38,902 nt of DNA from an uncultured Fluviicola sp. (GCA_937919725.1 CALFOS010000258.1:1-38902); one strand, 5' to 3'; counted from the first letter of the stretch, positions 8,214 through 17,211 are shown. Translations and numbers: made by a program. The notes: a model not told the origin generated them from the letters alone.

Positions 8214-9097
8214 AACAACGTATTCAATTTATTATTAATCCGATTTCGGGCGTCCACAAAAAAACGGACATCCCTGGTTTGATTGATAAATATTTGGATC
8301 TCGATCAATTCGACTACGCCATTTCATATACTGAGTACCGTAAGCACGCCTTTGAACTTGCTACAAAATGCTCTGATGATGGAGTTGATATCATCTGCGC
8401 CGTTGGTGGAGATGGTTCAGTTCACGAAGTTGGAACTGCTTTAATCGGCAAGAAGACGCACATGGCGATCATTCCTGTTGGATCTGGAAATGGCCTGGCG
8501 CGTCACCTCAATATTCCGCTTAATGTGAAAGATGCAATTTTGTGCATCAATGATGGAAAGTACATTCACATGGACACAGTTAAAGTGAACGATCGCGCAT
8601 TTATCGGAATTGGGGGTTATGGCTTCGATGCTGTAGTTGCCAAAGAATTTGACAAAGGAAAAAAACGCGGATTGTTGGGATATGTCATCACCGTTATACG
8701 CGAGCTATTCAAATACAACCCATTAAACATTTCTATTGACATCGACGGAAAAGTAAAAACGCTTCCTGTGATGCTTTGCACCGTTGCGAACTCGTCGCAA
8801 TTTGGAAATGGATTTACTGTATCGCCAGATTCTAATGTTGAGGACGGAGAATTGGAATTATTCATTCTCAAACCATTTTCAATATGGAACGCACCGCGAA
8901 TTGCCTATAATTTCTTTCGTAAGAAAACGCAGAACGCAAAATTTGGTGAAATCATCCGCTTCAAAAATGCACGGATCAAACTTTCGGAGAAAATTGCACA
9001 CTACGATGGTGAACCTATCGACGTAACCGACGAATTGAGCGTTAGCGTTGTACCAAAAAGTCTTCATATATTAGTCGGAAAAAAACGACATGAGTGA
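8210..9097 (+). CDS. Diacylglycerol/lipid kinase of the YegS-DgkB family
   Basis: A 295-residue soluble lipid kinase with the diacylglycerol-kinase catalytic fold. INPISG near residue 10, VGGDGSVHEV near residue 65 (nucleotide-binding GGDGT-like motif) and PVGSGNGLARHL near residue 90 are all present, and the C-terminal beta-sandwich ends with HYDGEPIDV, the typical late acidic metal site. Members phosphorylate diacylglycerol, sphingosine or phosphatidylglycerol at the inner membrane. The ATG overlaps the stop of the LtaS-like gene by four bases. Because LtaS-like enzymes release diacylglycerol from phosphatidylglycerol, a recycling kinase immediately downstream makes functional sense; this link is inference. 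Confidence 0.92.
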   Translation: MKQRIQFIINPISGVHKKTDIPGLIDKYLDLDQFDYAISYTEYRKHAFELATKCSDDGVDIICAVGGDGSVHEVGTALIGKKTHMAIIPVGSGNGLARHLNIPLNVKDAILCINDGKYIHMDTVKVNDRAFIGIGGYGFDAVVAKEFDKGKKRGLLGYVITVIRELFKYNPLNISIDIDGKVKTLPVMLCTVANSSQFGNGFTVSPDSNVEDGELELFILKPFSIWNAPRIAYNFFRKKTQNAKFGEIIRFKNARIKLSEKIAHYDGEPIDVTDELSVSVVPKSLHILVGKKRHE

Positions 9098-9542
9098 TTT
9101 TCTTTCACCAGATCTAGAAACCCTTCTCGGAAAGTTGAATGGACTGATACCCGATGCTTCACCTGCTTGGGGCTCAATGAATGCTCAACAAATGGTGGAA
9201 CACCTTTCGAATAGTCTCGATTTATCCATGGGAGTGATACAAGGAAAACTGAGCATTCCCGAAGAAAAAGTGGAAAGTGCAGTAACTTATTTGTTTTCTG
9301 AAAAGCCATTTCCACAGGACTTCAAAGCAAACTACGCCCCCGAGAATCCTACTTTACGCAACGAAAATTTGGACGACGCCATCGACGAATTAACGATGAA
9401 GTGGATTGCTTTCGAAGAACATTACGAAGAAAATAATGTGAGTAAAAACATGCATCCAGTATATGGAATGCTCGATTTTGAAGGTTGGATGCGCGTTCAT
9501 TCAAAGCATTTTACACATCACTTTTTGCAATTCAATCTCTGA
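9090..9542 (+). CDS. DUF1569/DinB-like small protein
   Basis: A 150-residue soluble protein. The stretch WGSMNAQQMVEHLSNSLDL near residue 27 and HPVYGMLDFEGWMRVHSKHF near residues 122-141, with the closing HHFLQF, resemble DUF1569 and other DinB/YfiT-type four-helix bundles, in which spaced histidines bind a metal (candidate ligands in VEHLSN and VHSKHFTHH). No reaction can be assigned. It overlaps the lipid kinase by eight bases and the following small membrane gene by one, so it belongs to the same polycistronic unit. Confidence 0.75.
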   Translation: MSDFLSPDLETLLGKLNGLIPDASPAWGSMNAQQMVEHLSNSLDLSMGVIQGKLSIPEEKVESAVTYLFSEKPFPQDFKANYAPENPTLRNENLDDAIDELTMKWIAFEEHYEENNVSKNMHPVYGMLDFEGWMRVHSKHFTHHFLQFNL

Positions 9543-9703
9543 TGTCCCCAATTTTGCTCTACCCAATTTTCCCAGCGGTCGGTCTTGGAATTTTTACATG
9601 GCTCTATTATCGCAAGCAAGGATTATCCAACACTCCTCAGCTGTTCTTGGGAATTTTTGTCTTTTACGCGATTTTTTACAGCCTTTTCAAGGTTTTTATA
9701 TAA
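9542..9703 (+). CDS. Small 53-residue membrane protein
   Basis: The ATG at 9542 overlaps the previous stop in a TGATG junction, typical of translational coupling, so I prefer it to an upstream in-frame ATG at 9485 that would overlap the previous gene by 57 bases. The product has two hydrophobic segments (about residues 2-19 and 31-52) separated by a short basic loop, YYRKQGLSN. No family is recognised. Its position between the DinB-like gene and the EI24 gene suggests an envelope role, but that is guesswork. Coding potential rests on the junction and on the coherent two-helix composition. Confidence 0.55.
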   Translation: MSPILLYPIFPAVGLGIFTWLYYRKQGLSNTPQLFLGIFVFYAIFYSLFKVFI

Positions 9704-9709
9704 TTAGCT

Positions 9710-9717
9710 TAAATTTG
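9710..9717 (+). promoter_or_regulatory. Predicted internal -7 box before the EI24/mutase genes
   Basis: TAAATTTG fits TAnnTTTG exactly. Four bases later is an ATG at 9722 that opens an 11-codon ORF, out of frame with the EI24 start at 9732. The promoter would allow the mutase genes to be transcribed apart from the upstream lipid genes. Confidence 0.55.
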
Positions 9718-9721
9718 AACA

Positions 9722-9757
9722 ATGGAAGTAAATGAGAGCGATCAACTATCATATTAG
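9722..9757 (+). CDS. Possible leaderless 11-codon upstream ORF (MEVNESDQLSY)
   Basis: An ATG exactly four bases after the TAAATTTG box opens 11 sense codons and ends at TAG (9755-9757). It overlaps the EI24 start at 9732 in another frame. If transcription begins at 9722 as the spacing predicts, ribosomes loading on the leaderless end would read this ORF first and could reduce EI24 translation. It may equally be meaningless. The reading frame is seen; translation is not shown. Confidence 0.25.
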   Translation: MEVNESDQLSY

Positions 9758-10487
9758 AGGAATCATCACCTCATTTGAACATTTGTCGAAAGGCAAGTAC
9801 CTGATTTATTTTCTCCCCGGATTAATTCTAACGATAATTTTCTGGTATTTTCGATCAAAAACGATAGCAATTGATGAAGCCATCGATTTAACATCTGAGT
9901 ATTCGTGGTTGGATTGGTTCGGAAGTGCAGTTGATACAGGAATTTCAAAAGTATTCGGCATTATCGATTGGTTGATGGAGCAAGTGTACATTTTCCTCGT
10001 GCTTACAGTGCTCTCTCCTTTTTTTACGGCTCTTGGCGAACAATACGACAAAGAATTAACAGGCAAAGTGACCGAGAGTGGAATTTTGCGCTTCGTGAAT
10101 GACTTCATTCGAATGGTTTTCGTTGTGATTCTAGCGCTAGTGCTCGAGTTTTTCATTATTGGAATTTATTGGTTGATCGACAAAATTTTTGGATTCCCTG
10201 AGATGATGGACACCATCTTGCGTTACGCAATCAGCGCATTTTTCTTCGGATTTGCCTTCTACGATTTCGCACTTGAGCGCTACGAGAAAGGGGTGTTCTC
10301 GTCCCTCGGATTCGCTTTTTCCGCTCCGCTTGGCATGATCATCATTGGAACACTATTTAAACTTATCTACGCTGTTCCATACATCGGAATCCCCTTGGCT
10401 CCAGTCCTCGTGGTGATGGTTTCCACCGTCGCATACGCCTATTACATCAAGAGTTTGCCCAAATCAAATCTACCGACGAATGAATAA
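9732..10487 (+). CDS. EI24/CysZ-like integral membrane protein
   Basis: A 251-residue integral membrane protein with about five to six hydrophobic helices (near residues 26-42, 75-105, 125-152, 170-185, 200-240). The segment LTVLSPFFTALGEQYDKELTG and the pattern of paired helices match the EI24 domain family, whose bacterial members include the sulfate transporter CysZ. There is no sulfur-assimilation gene nearby, so sulfate transport is not supported. The last three codons overlap the mutase small-subunit start, pointing to coupled expression with methylmalonyl-CoA mutase. The chosen ATG is preceded by a short out-of-frame ORF. Confidence 0.8.
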   Translation: MRAINYHIRGIITSFEHLSKGKYLIYFLPGLILTIIFWYFRSKTIAIDEAIDLTSEYSWLDWFGSAVDTGISKVFGIIDWLMEQVYIFLVLTVLSPFFTALGEQYDKELTGKVTESGILRFVNDFIRMVFVVILALVLEFFIIGIYWLIDKIFGFPEMMDTILRYAISAFFFGFAFYDFALERYEKGVFSSLGFAFSAPLGMIIIGTLFKLIYAVPYIGIPLAPVLVVMVSTVAYAYYIKSLPKSNLPTNE

Positions 10488-11823
10488 TTTTCTCAAGGAA
10501 TTTAGTCCCGTTTCGAAGGATCAATGGATGGAAAAAATCCGAATTGATCTCAACGGAAAGGATCCGAGCATATTGGGGCATAACGACGCGATTGAAGAAC
10601 TTGATTTTTCAAGCGTTTACCATGTGAGCGACCAAGGGGAACCCGAAACTCCAGGTGGATTTCCATTCACGCGCGGACTAAAAACAAAACTCAACGATTG
10701 GAAAAATACTGCTTACGTTTTTGTGGAGGATGAAAAAGTGGCGAACGAAACGATTCTCAATTTTTTGATGTCGGGAGCTGATGCGATCTGGATTGTTGCT
10801 GCACGCACGAACATGAATTGGAAAGCTTTACTGGACAGCATACAATTCGAGCACATTCATGCACAATTTAGTTTGAAGTCATTGGAAGACATGGAAGCGA
10901 TTCAAGCGCTCACCTCCCACTCGTCTCACTCGGTTCAATTCAACTTTGATTTTATTGACGATAATCAACTTCAAATAAAGCAATTCTCTCAGCTTTTTAG
11001 AGAAAATCAACAACGTTTCGCCTGCGTAAATGGATTTGGGATTCAACAAAGCGGAGGAACGACTTGGCAGGAAATTGCATTTTGTTTGAATGTTGGACAC
11101 GAATACCTCGTTCAGTTGATGGAAAGCGGACTCACTATAGACGAAGCATCTGCATGTATTGGTTTCCACCTTGGAATTGGGAACAATTATTTCTACGAAA
11201 TCGCTAAAATTCGATCGCTACGTGCACTTTGGGCAAAGATTATCGATGCATACCAACCAAAACATGATTGCACCTACAATTGCGCCATCACGGCGGTAAT
11301 TGGTCATACGAACAAATCGCTTTCCGATCCCCACACCAATTTGTTGCGGCAAACAACCGAAGCAATGTCGGCGCTGAATGCTGGAGTAGACAACATTGTT
11401 ATTCTTCCGCATGATTTATATTCCGACCAAGAAACATCGAGTTTGAGTGAGCGCATGGCAATCAACATCCCGCTTATTTTGAAAGAAGAATCCTATTTTG
11501 ATAAGGTGATCGACCCAATTGGTGGAAGTTATTCACTGGAACAACTCACCGAAAAAATTGGACACAGAGCGTGGAATTTATTTCAAAAATTGGAAACGCA
11601 CGGCGGATTATTCGCTCAAAAGGCACGAGTAAACTTCGTAGATCAAGTTACAGCGAAACGAAATTTACGTGAAAAATTATTTCTTGCGGGAGAATTCATG
11701 CTGATCGGCATCAATAAATATCCGAATCCTAAAATCGTGCTTGCGAACTGGAAAAAACTTCCATCCTACCTTGGAATCGACGCGCTCAATTACGAACGGA
11801 CCACTAAAACAGTATCGCTATGA
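10480..11823 (+). CDS. mutA: Methylmalonyl-CoA mutase small (beta) subunit
   Basis: A 447-residue small subunit of the heterodimeric mutase, with the TIM-barrel domain only ([54 protein letters not shown]). It lacks the C-terminal cobalamin-like domain found in longer small subunits; this short form is usual in flavobacteria. The small subunit is structural and non-catalytic. It joins MutB in converting succinyl-CoA and (R)-methylmalonyl-CoA, in propionate metabolism. Its start lies eight bases before the EI24 stop, and its stop overlaps mutB by four bases (ATGA), so the two subunits should be made in step. Confidence 0.95.
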   Translation: MNNFLKEFSPVSKDQWMEKIRIDLNGKDPSILGHNDAIEELDFSSVYHVSDQGEPETPGGFPFTRGLKTKLNDWKNTAYVFVEDEKVANETILNFLMSGADAIWIVAARTNMNWKALLDSIQFEHIHAQFSLKSLEDMEAIQALTSHSSHSVQFNFDFIDDNQLQIKQFSQLFRENQQRFACVNGFGIQQSGGTTWQEIAFCLNVGHEYLVQLMESGLTIDEASACIGFHLGIGNNYFYEIAKIRSLRALWAKIIDAYQPKHDCTYNCAITAVIGHTNKSLSDPHTNLLRQTTEAMSALNAGVDNIVILPHDLYSDQETSSLSERMAINIPLILKEESYFDKVIDPIGGSYSLEQLTEKIGHRAWNLFQKLETHGGLFAQKARVNFVDQVTAKRNLREKLFLAGEFMLIGINKYPNPKIVLANWKKLPSYLGIDALNYERTTKTVSL

Positions 11824-13952
11824 AACGAGTAGATTTTAGTATAATTCCTTTCAAAACGGAGCGCAAACAGAACACCGTAGCACCAACATCGACGTACACA
11901 ACCGCCGATAAAATTGAACTAAAACAATTTTACGCTGCATCGGGCGAAGCACAAACAATAGGATTCGTTTCAGGAATCCCACCTTATTTGCGCGGACCGT
12001 ATAGCTCGATGTTCGCGATTCGTCCATGGACAATAAGGCAATATGCAGGATTTTCAACTGCGGAAGAATCGAACGCTTTTTACCGAAGAAATTTGGCCGC
12101 TGGACAAAAAGGACTTTCCGTTGCGTTTGATTTGGCGACTCACCGAGGCTACGATTCCGATCACCCACGCGTAGAAGGCGATGTAGGGAAAGCAGGCGTT
12201 GCCATCGACTCGATTCTCGACATGAAAGTGTTGTTCGATCAAATTCCCTTGGATGAAATGTCCGTTTCGATGACGATGAACGGCGCTGTTTTGCCCATTA
12301 TGGCGTTTTATATTGTTGCTGCTGAGGAACAAGGAGTAAATCAAGAACTCTTGGCGGGAACGATTCAGAACGACATTTTAAAAGAATTTATGGTGCGGAA
12401 CACCTACATTTACCCACCTCTTCCATCCATGCGGATCATTTCCGATATTTTTGAATATACAGCAGAACACATGCCCCGCTTCAACTCGATTTCCATTTCT
12501 GGTTATCACATGCAAGAAGCGGGCGCCACAGCATCTATCGAATTGGCTTACACGCTAGCCGACGGACTCGAATACCTTAAAGCAGGAGTAAATGCAGGTA
12601 TGAACATAGACGAATTTGCCCCGCGATTGAGCTTCTTTTGGGCGATTGGAATGAATCATTACATGGAAGTTGCAAAAATGCGCGCTGGCCGATTGTTGTG
12701 GTCGAAAATTGTCCAGAAATTCGATCCGAAGAACGAAAAATCACTTGCTTTGCGCGCACACTGTCAAACATCTGGTTGGAGTTTAACCGAGCAAGATCCA
12801 TACAATAATGTAGCTCGAACATGTATCGAAGCACTCGCAGCTGCGTTTGGAGGAACACAATCTTTGCACACCAACGCACTCGATGAAGCCATTGCACTTC
12901 CAACAGATTTCTCCGCTCGCATTGCACGAAACACACAAATTTATCTTCAACAGGAAACGGGAATTACTCAACACGTCGATCCCTTAGGCGGAAGTTACTA
13001 CGTTGAAGAATTGACGAGCCAATTGGTAGAAGAAGCTTGGAAATTGATCGAGGAGGTCGAAGAATTGGGGGGAATGGCCAAAGCAATTGAAACGGGAATT
13101 CCAAAAATGCGCATCGAGGAGGCCGCTGCACGCAAGCAAGCTCGAATTGACGCTGGGAAAGACATAATTGTTGGGGTGAATCGTTATCAGATCGAAATAG
13201 AGGATGAAATGGACATTTTGGAAGTCGACAACACGAAGGTGCGCGATTCTCAAATCGAACGCCTCAACGAATTGAAAGCGAACCGAGATACGGAAAAAGT
13301 AAACGAATTGCTCTCAGAACTCGAACTTGCAGCGAAAGACAAAACAGGAAATCTACTCGAAATTGCGGTACGTTGTGCACGTGAACGTGCTTCGTTGGGG
13401 GAAATTTCTTCAGCACTCGAGAATCAGTTTGGACGTTATCAAGCAACCATCCGTTCGATAAATGGCGTATATTCATCAGAAGCTATGGGAGATTCAGATT
13501 TCAATAAAGCACTCGAAATGGCCGATCAGTTCAGTAAACTGGAGGGTCGACGTCCACGAATTATGGTCGCAAAAATGGGACAAGACGGTCACGACCGTGG
13601 AGCAAAAGTGATTGCGACATCTTTTGCAGACATCGGTTTTGATGTAGATATCGGTCCATTATTTCAAACGCCAGCGGAAGCAGCAAAGCAAGCCGTGGAA
13701 AACGACGTACACATTTTGGGTGTATCGTCCTTAGCTGCAGGACACAAAACTTTGATTCCAAAAGTGATCGCGGAACTCGAAAAACTAGGTCGCGGCGATA
13801 TCATGGTGATTGCGGGTGGAGTTATCCCTCATCAAGACTATGGTTTTTTATATGAAGCTGGTGTGTTTGGCGTTTTCGGTCCAGGAACAAAAATCTCGAA
13901 AGCAGCACAAGAAATACTTGCTCTGTTAATCAAGAGCTTCGAACAAAAATAA
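11820..13952 (+). CDS. mutB: Methylmalonyl-CoA mutase large (alpha) subunit, cobalamin-dependent
   Basis: A 710-residue catalytic subunit, of standard length. The barrel domain carries [49 protein letters not shown] and [10 protein letters not shown]. The C-terminal B12-binding domain starts near residue 578 with [18 protein letters not shown]; His591 of DGHDRG is the expected lower ligand of cobalt. [12 protein letters not shown] and [10 protein letters not shown] complete the Rossmann-like cobalamin fold. It isomerises methylmalonyl-CoA and succinyl-CoA by a radical route in the cytosol. Coupled to mutA by an ATGA overlap. I saw no cobalamin riboswitch upstream, and no epimerase or MeaB chaperone in the window. 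Confidence 0.97.
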   Translation: MKRVDFSIIPFKTERKQNTVAPTSTYTTADKIELKQFYAASGEAQTIGFVSGIPPYLRGPYSSMFAIRPWTIRQYAGFSTAEESNAFYRRNLAAGQKGLSVAFDLATHRGYDSDHPRVEGDVGKAGVAIDSILDMKVLFDQIPLDEMSVSMTMNGAVLPIMAFYIVAAEEQGVNQELLAGTIQNDILKEFMVRNTYIYPPLPSMRIISDIFEYTAEHMPRFNSISISGYHMQEAGATASIELAYTLADGLEYLKAGVNAGMNIDEFAPRLSFFWAIGMNHYMEVAKMRAGRLLWSKIVQKFDPKNEKSLALRAHCQTSGWSLTEQDPYNNVARTCIEALAAAFGGTQSLHTNALDEAIALPTDFSARIARNTQIYLQQETGITQHVDPLGGSYYVEELTSQLVEEAWKLIEEVEELGGMAKAIETGIPKMRIEEAAARKQARIDAGKDIIVGVNRYQIEIEDEMDILEVDNTKVRDSQIERLNELKANRDTEKVNELLSELELAAKDKTGNLLEIAVRCARERASLGEISSALENQFGRYQATIRSINGVYSSEAMGDSDFNKALEMADQFSKLEGRRPRIMVAKMGQDGHDRGAKVIATSFADIGFDVDIGPLFQTPAEAAKQAVENDVHILGVSSLAAGHKTLIPKVIAELEKLGRGDIMVIAGGVIPHQDYGFLYEAGVFGVFGPGTKISKAAQEILALLIKSFEQK

Positions 13953-13967
13953 TTCCTGAAAAATTCA

Positions 13968-13975
13968 TACCTTTA
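13968..13975 (+). promoter_or_regulatory. Possible -7 box before the secreted protein at 14033
   Basis: TACCTTTA is one base off TAnnTTTG. A second weaker candidate, AATATTTG, lies at 13998-14005. Either would initiate upstream of the ATG at 14033. Confidence 0.35.
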
Positions 13976-14032
13976 GAAAAATAATTAAATTCGGCACAAT
14001 ATTTGAAAACCTTTATGCAAAAACGAACCAAT

Positions 14033-14788
14033 ATGAAGCATTTAGTCGCAATTTTTAGTTTTCTTTTTTTATCATTGACAGCGTTCTCGCAGGCTCCTGA
14101 TTACCAAGACCTTATTATTCTCTACGCCGATGGAACATTCGATAGTTACAAAAAACTCGTGAAGGAAGCAGAGAAATACACGCTCAAGGACGATTCAAAG
14201 AAGGATGTCCCCCCTTATTTTTGGTTGGCGAAGGGCTTGTATAAAATTCATAACTCTGGAACAGATGATGAAAGTTTCAAAAACGCCTACAAAGACGCAA
14301 TTAAATACCTTGGAAAAGGCATGGAATACGATTCTAAGTACAACGAGGGTGCATACACTGCGGAAGAAGATGAGTTTGTGAAGTTGTTTCAGATGTCATT
14401 GTTCGAAACGATCAACAACGAAATTGCAAGCGGTGGATTCAAACGTGCATTCGGCTGGGTATTAAAATACTCGAAAGTGTCGAACAACAACTGCGGTACA
14501 AACTATTTGATGGGCGCATGTAAGTACGAAGACAACGACAAAACGACGGCCCGCGATTATTGGAACACTGCGGACAAAGAATTGGCTACAATTGAATCCC
14601 TTGAAAATTGGAGTGAAGCCGATAAAAACATGCTGAAGTTCGGAGTTTTATACTCTGCAGCAGCTTTGAAGAAAACCCGTCAAGAAGACAAAGCGAAGGT
14701 TCTCGTTGGAAAAATTGCACAATGGTTCGAGGAAGATCCAGATTGGTCAGAGCAATACGACGAGATCGTAAACAAAGCTGGAAAGTAA
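14033..14788 (+). CDS. Secreted TPR-like protein of unknown function
   Basis: A 251-residue exported protein. From the ATG at 14033 the N terminus MKHLVAIFSFLFLSLTAFSQ is a clean signal peptide with cleavage before APDYQ; upstream in-frame starts at 14003 (TTG) and 14015 (ATG) would only lengthen its front. The mature part is helical, rich in Tyr, Lys and Asp, with segments such as YFWLAKGLYKI and GTNYLMGACKYEDND that look like degenerate tetratricopeptide helices. I recognise no catalytic motif. It is a single gene between the mutase operon and a strong terminator, probably periplasmic or surface-associated. Confidence 0.7.
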   Translation: MKHLVAIFSFLFLSLTAFSQAPDYQDLIILYADGTFDSYKKLVKEAEKYTLKDDSKKDVPPYFWLAKGLYKIHNSGTDDESFKNAYKDAIKYLGKGMEYDSKYNEGAYTAEEDEFVKLFQMSLFETINNEIASGGFKRAFGWVLKYSKVSNNNCGTNYLMGACKYEDNDKTTARDYWNTADKELATIESLENWSEADKNMLKFGVLYSAAALKKTRQEDKAKVLVGKIAQWFEEDPDWSEQYDEIVNKAGK

Positions 14789-14809
14789 GCTCCACCCTAA
14801 TAACATTCA

Positions 14810-14854
14810 AATCCCGATCTCGACATTTTAACGTCGGCATCGGGATTTTCTTTT
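14810..14854 (+). terminator. Strong rho-independent terminator
   Basis: AATCCCGAT (14810-14818) pairs with ATCGGGATT (14839-14847), with an inner GAC/GTC pairing, and is followed by a T-rich tail (TTCTTTT). It ends the transcript of the secreted TPR-like gene. Confidence 0.85.
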
Positions 14855-14904
14855 GAACTAAACTCTAAACAGAATGTACAGTACCAAAACACAACATTGA
14901 TCCT

Positions 14905-15627
14905 ATGAAAAATATCGTCTTCCTCCTGTTCTCCTTTAGTTTGATCTTCCAAGTCTCATCGCAAGATAGCGATTCGCCACTCGTGAGCTTCGAGGACTAC
15001 GAAATATTAATGTCGAAAGTGAAAGAACATCGAAAAACGCATTTGGTCGATTTGGCGAATTTTAATCAGATGCAACAAAAAGAAAACGTCTACATTTTGG
15101 ACACGCGTTCGAAAGAAATGTACGATCGAAAACATGTGAAAGGCGCAATTCACATCAACTTCTCCGATTTTACACAAGAAAATCTCGACGCACTTTTCCC
15201 ATCGCGCGACGCGAACATTCTCATTTATTGCAACAACAATTTCATCGAAAGCGTTCAAATTGATCCAACTTCTTCCCAAATAAGAATGATCGCAGATATG
15301 AATTTCGCATCGAAAGTTTCACGTCCAGATATGCGCGAATTTCAAATTCAAACCATCGATCGTGGTTCAATTCCAAATGCTGTTTTTCAGATGAATAGCG
15401 GATGGACTATTGAAACCATTGAAGTAGAAGAAGCCATTGAGGATCGAGCAGAAAATATCGAATCAGAAAAACCAATCACGCTCGCGCTCAACATTCCGAC
15501 CTACATCAATCTCTACGGTTACGGTTACCGAAATGTATTTGAATTGAGTGAATTGGTTTACACAAATGATCCGCGTATTCAATTTGAAGGAACCGAAGTG
15601 GACACTGCCGGATTGAGAAACGACTGA
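14905..15627 (+). CDS. Exported rhodanese-domain protein
   Basis: A 240-residue protein with a signal peptide (MKNIVFLLFSFSLIFQVSSQ) and one rhodanese domain at about residues 45-130: VYILDTRSKEMYDRKHVKGA, then INFSDFT, and the active-site loop around Cys109 (IYCNNNF). The loop is shorter and less canonical than CRxGxR of active sulfurtransferases, so a true sulfur transfer activity is uncertain. The C-terminal 100 residues include GYGYRNVFELSELV, which resembles the end of a rhodanese fold separated by an insertion that begins near residue 115. It is probably periplasmic. No obvious partner is adjacent. Confidence 0.78.
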   Translation: MKNIVFLLFSFSLIFQVSSQDSDSPLVSFEDYEILMSKVKEHRKTHLVDLANFNQMQQKENVYILDTRSKEMYDRKHVKGAIHINFSDFTQENLDALFPSRDANILIYCNNNFIESVQIDPTSSQIRMIADMNFASKVSRPDMREFQIQTIDRGSIPNAVFQMNSGWTIETIEVEEAIEDRAENIESEKPITLALNIPTYINLYGYGYRNVFELSELVYTNDPRIQFEGTEVDTAGLRND

Positions 15628-15645
15628 TTTTGGTGTGAATTGCTA

Positions 15646-15653
15646 TATTTAGG
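15646..15653 (+). promoter_or_regulatory. Possible -7 box of the flavoprotein gene
   Basis: TATATTTA, one base from TAnnTTTG, is 20 bases upstream of the ATG at 15674. The intervening leader contains AGGAG paired with CTCCT directly before the ATG, so a small hairpin could form over a Shine-Dalgarno-like sequence. Confidence 0.35.
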
Positions 15654-15673
15654 AGGAATCAACAGAAACTCCT

Positions 15674-17143
15674 ATGCTCAATCAACAAGATGACCGACGG
15701 AAAATCATCAAAACCCTTATCCTTGCTGGATTTGGAATTCAGCTGATTGGTTGCACCACACCAACCAAAGACGATCCAATTGCGAAAAAGAATACCGAGA
15801 AGGTGATTGATGAAATTGAACAAGCGATCAAAACGAACAACGTCACCTATCTCACCAACCAAGATGAGAAATTTGATGAATTAGCAACCTATTTTAATCG
15901 TTTCACCCAAAAAAGTCCAGCAATTATTGCTTTAGTGATGAACGCAGATGGAATTTCGGAAGCGATTTTACACGCCAAAGCATTAAAATTACCTGTTGCC
16001 GTGAAAAGTGGCGGTCATTCCTTCGAGCAATTCTCATCGAATAATGGTGGAATGGTGATCAACCTCTCACTCCTAAACAAAATTGAGTGGCTCGAAAACA
16101 ACCTAGTGAAAATTGGACCCGCTTGTTTGCTCAAAGAAATGTACGATGAGCTCCTCCCAAAACAACGAATTCTTCCCGCTGGATCTTGCGGAACAGTTGG
16201 AGTTGGAGGATTGACGCTCGGCGGCGGCTACGGATTTTTCGCGCGGAAATATGGCCTAACGTGCGACAACCTCATCGCTTCAACGTTTGTTGATGGAAAT
16301 GGAAAAATACACGAACTTTCGGATGATCACGAACTACTTTGGGCGTTACGCGGAGGTGGAAATGGAAATTTCGGGGTAGTAAGTTCCTTCACATTCAAAA
16401 CTCATCCAATTCCACAGCACTTTTCCTACACGCGCTTCAAAGCTAAAAATCTGGATACCGAACGTGCAAAATTACTTCTAGAAACATGGTTCGAGTATGC
16501 ACACCAACTTCCCGAAGATTGCTTTTCTGCTTTCGTGTTGAATGGACAATCCTTGACGGTTTTGATTACTCATTTCGAGCAAGAATCATCCGAACTTTCC
16601 AACTTGATTTCCGCTCTTACGCCAATTTGCGACAGCGTGACATCAAAACGAAACACGAACATCGCCGACGCACTCAAAAATTATTATGGCATTCAAAAAC
16701 CCATTTATTTCAAAAACGCATCCGCAGGCTACTACTCCACGTTCGAGGACGTTTCGGGTTGTATAGAACAAGTTTTGGAAAAAGTTGTCTCCACTCCCGG
16801 CTTGATTTATCAAGTGAATACCTTGGGAGGTGCAATTAATTCGTCTCAACACGGATCAAAATCAAGTTATGCACACCGAAACTTCGAGTATTTGAGTGAA
16901 TTACAAACGTACTGGAGCGAAGGGCAAAATCAAAAGCGCGACAATTACCTCAAGGAATTCGAATACATTCAAAATTTGTTTTACGAAAATGGAAATCGGG
17001 CACAGTATCGAAATTATCCGAGTATTGGCTTCAAAATGTGGGATTCGGCATATTTTGGTGACAATTATCCGCGATTGCAGCGAATTAAACAGAAATACGA
17101 CCGCGACAACACCATTCGGCACGAGCAAAGCATTCGGAGTTAA
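15674..17143 (+). CDS. Exported FAD-linked oxidoreductase (BBE family), bicovalent flavin type
   Basis: A 489-residue flavoprotein. The N terminus has RRKIIKTLILAGFG followed by LIGC, suggesting twin-arginine export and lipid anchoring at Cys27. The PCMH FAD domain spans about residues 75-255. His115 in VKSGGHSF and Cys172 in PAGSCGTVGVGG are at the places where berberine-bridge-type oxidases attach FAD by two covalent bonds. GGGYGFFARKYGL and ALRGGGNGNFGVV support the fold, and the tail YDRDNTIRHEQSI is the BBE domain. Such enzymes oxidise sugars or other alcohols with oxygen or another acceptor; the substrate is unknown. Export folded with cofactor would explain the Tat-like signal. Confidence 0.88.
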   Translation: MLNQQDDRRKIIKTLILAGFGIQLIGCTTPTKDDPIAKKNTEKVIDEIEQAIKTNNVTYLTNQDEKFDELATYFNRFTQKSPAIIALVMNADGISEAILHAKALKLPVAVKSGGHSFEQFSSNNGGMVINLSLLNKIEWLENNLVKIGPACLLKEMYDELLPKQRILPAGSCGTVGVGGLTLGGGYGFFARKYGLTCDNLIASTFVDGNGKIHELSDDHELLWALRGGGNGNFGVVSSFTFKTHPIPQHFSYTRFKAKNLDTERAKLLLETWFEYAHQLPEDCFSAFVLNGQSLTVLITHFEQESSELSNLISALTPICDSVTSKRNTNIADALKNYYGIQKPIYFKNASAGYYSTFEDVSGCIEQVLEKVVSTPGLIYQVNTLGGAINSSQHGSKSSYAHRNFEYLSELQTYWSEGQNQKRDNYLKEFEYIQNLFYENGNRAQYRNYPSIGFKMWDSAYFGDNYPRLQRIKQKYDRDNTIRHEQSIRS

Positions 17144-17211
17144 TTGCGGTTTTGAACAACTCGGCTTGCAAAAGAATATCAATTAAATCGAAATCGAGTG
17201 TTCATTTCGGC

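Noticed and set aside
9485-9703. 72-residue version of the small membrane ORF
   Set aside because: The first 19 codons overlap the DinB-like gene in another frame; the ATG at 9542 with TGATG coupling gives a coherent 53-residue protein.
10380-11820. Search for a cobalamin riboswitch near methylmalonyl-CoA mutase
   Set aside because: The mutase genes overlap the preceding gene and no B12-box-like element was seen in the gap before EI24; MutB also does not need one.
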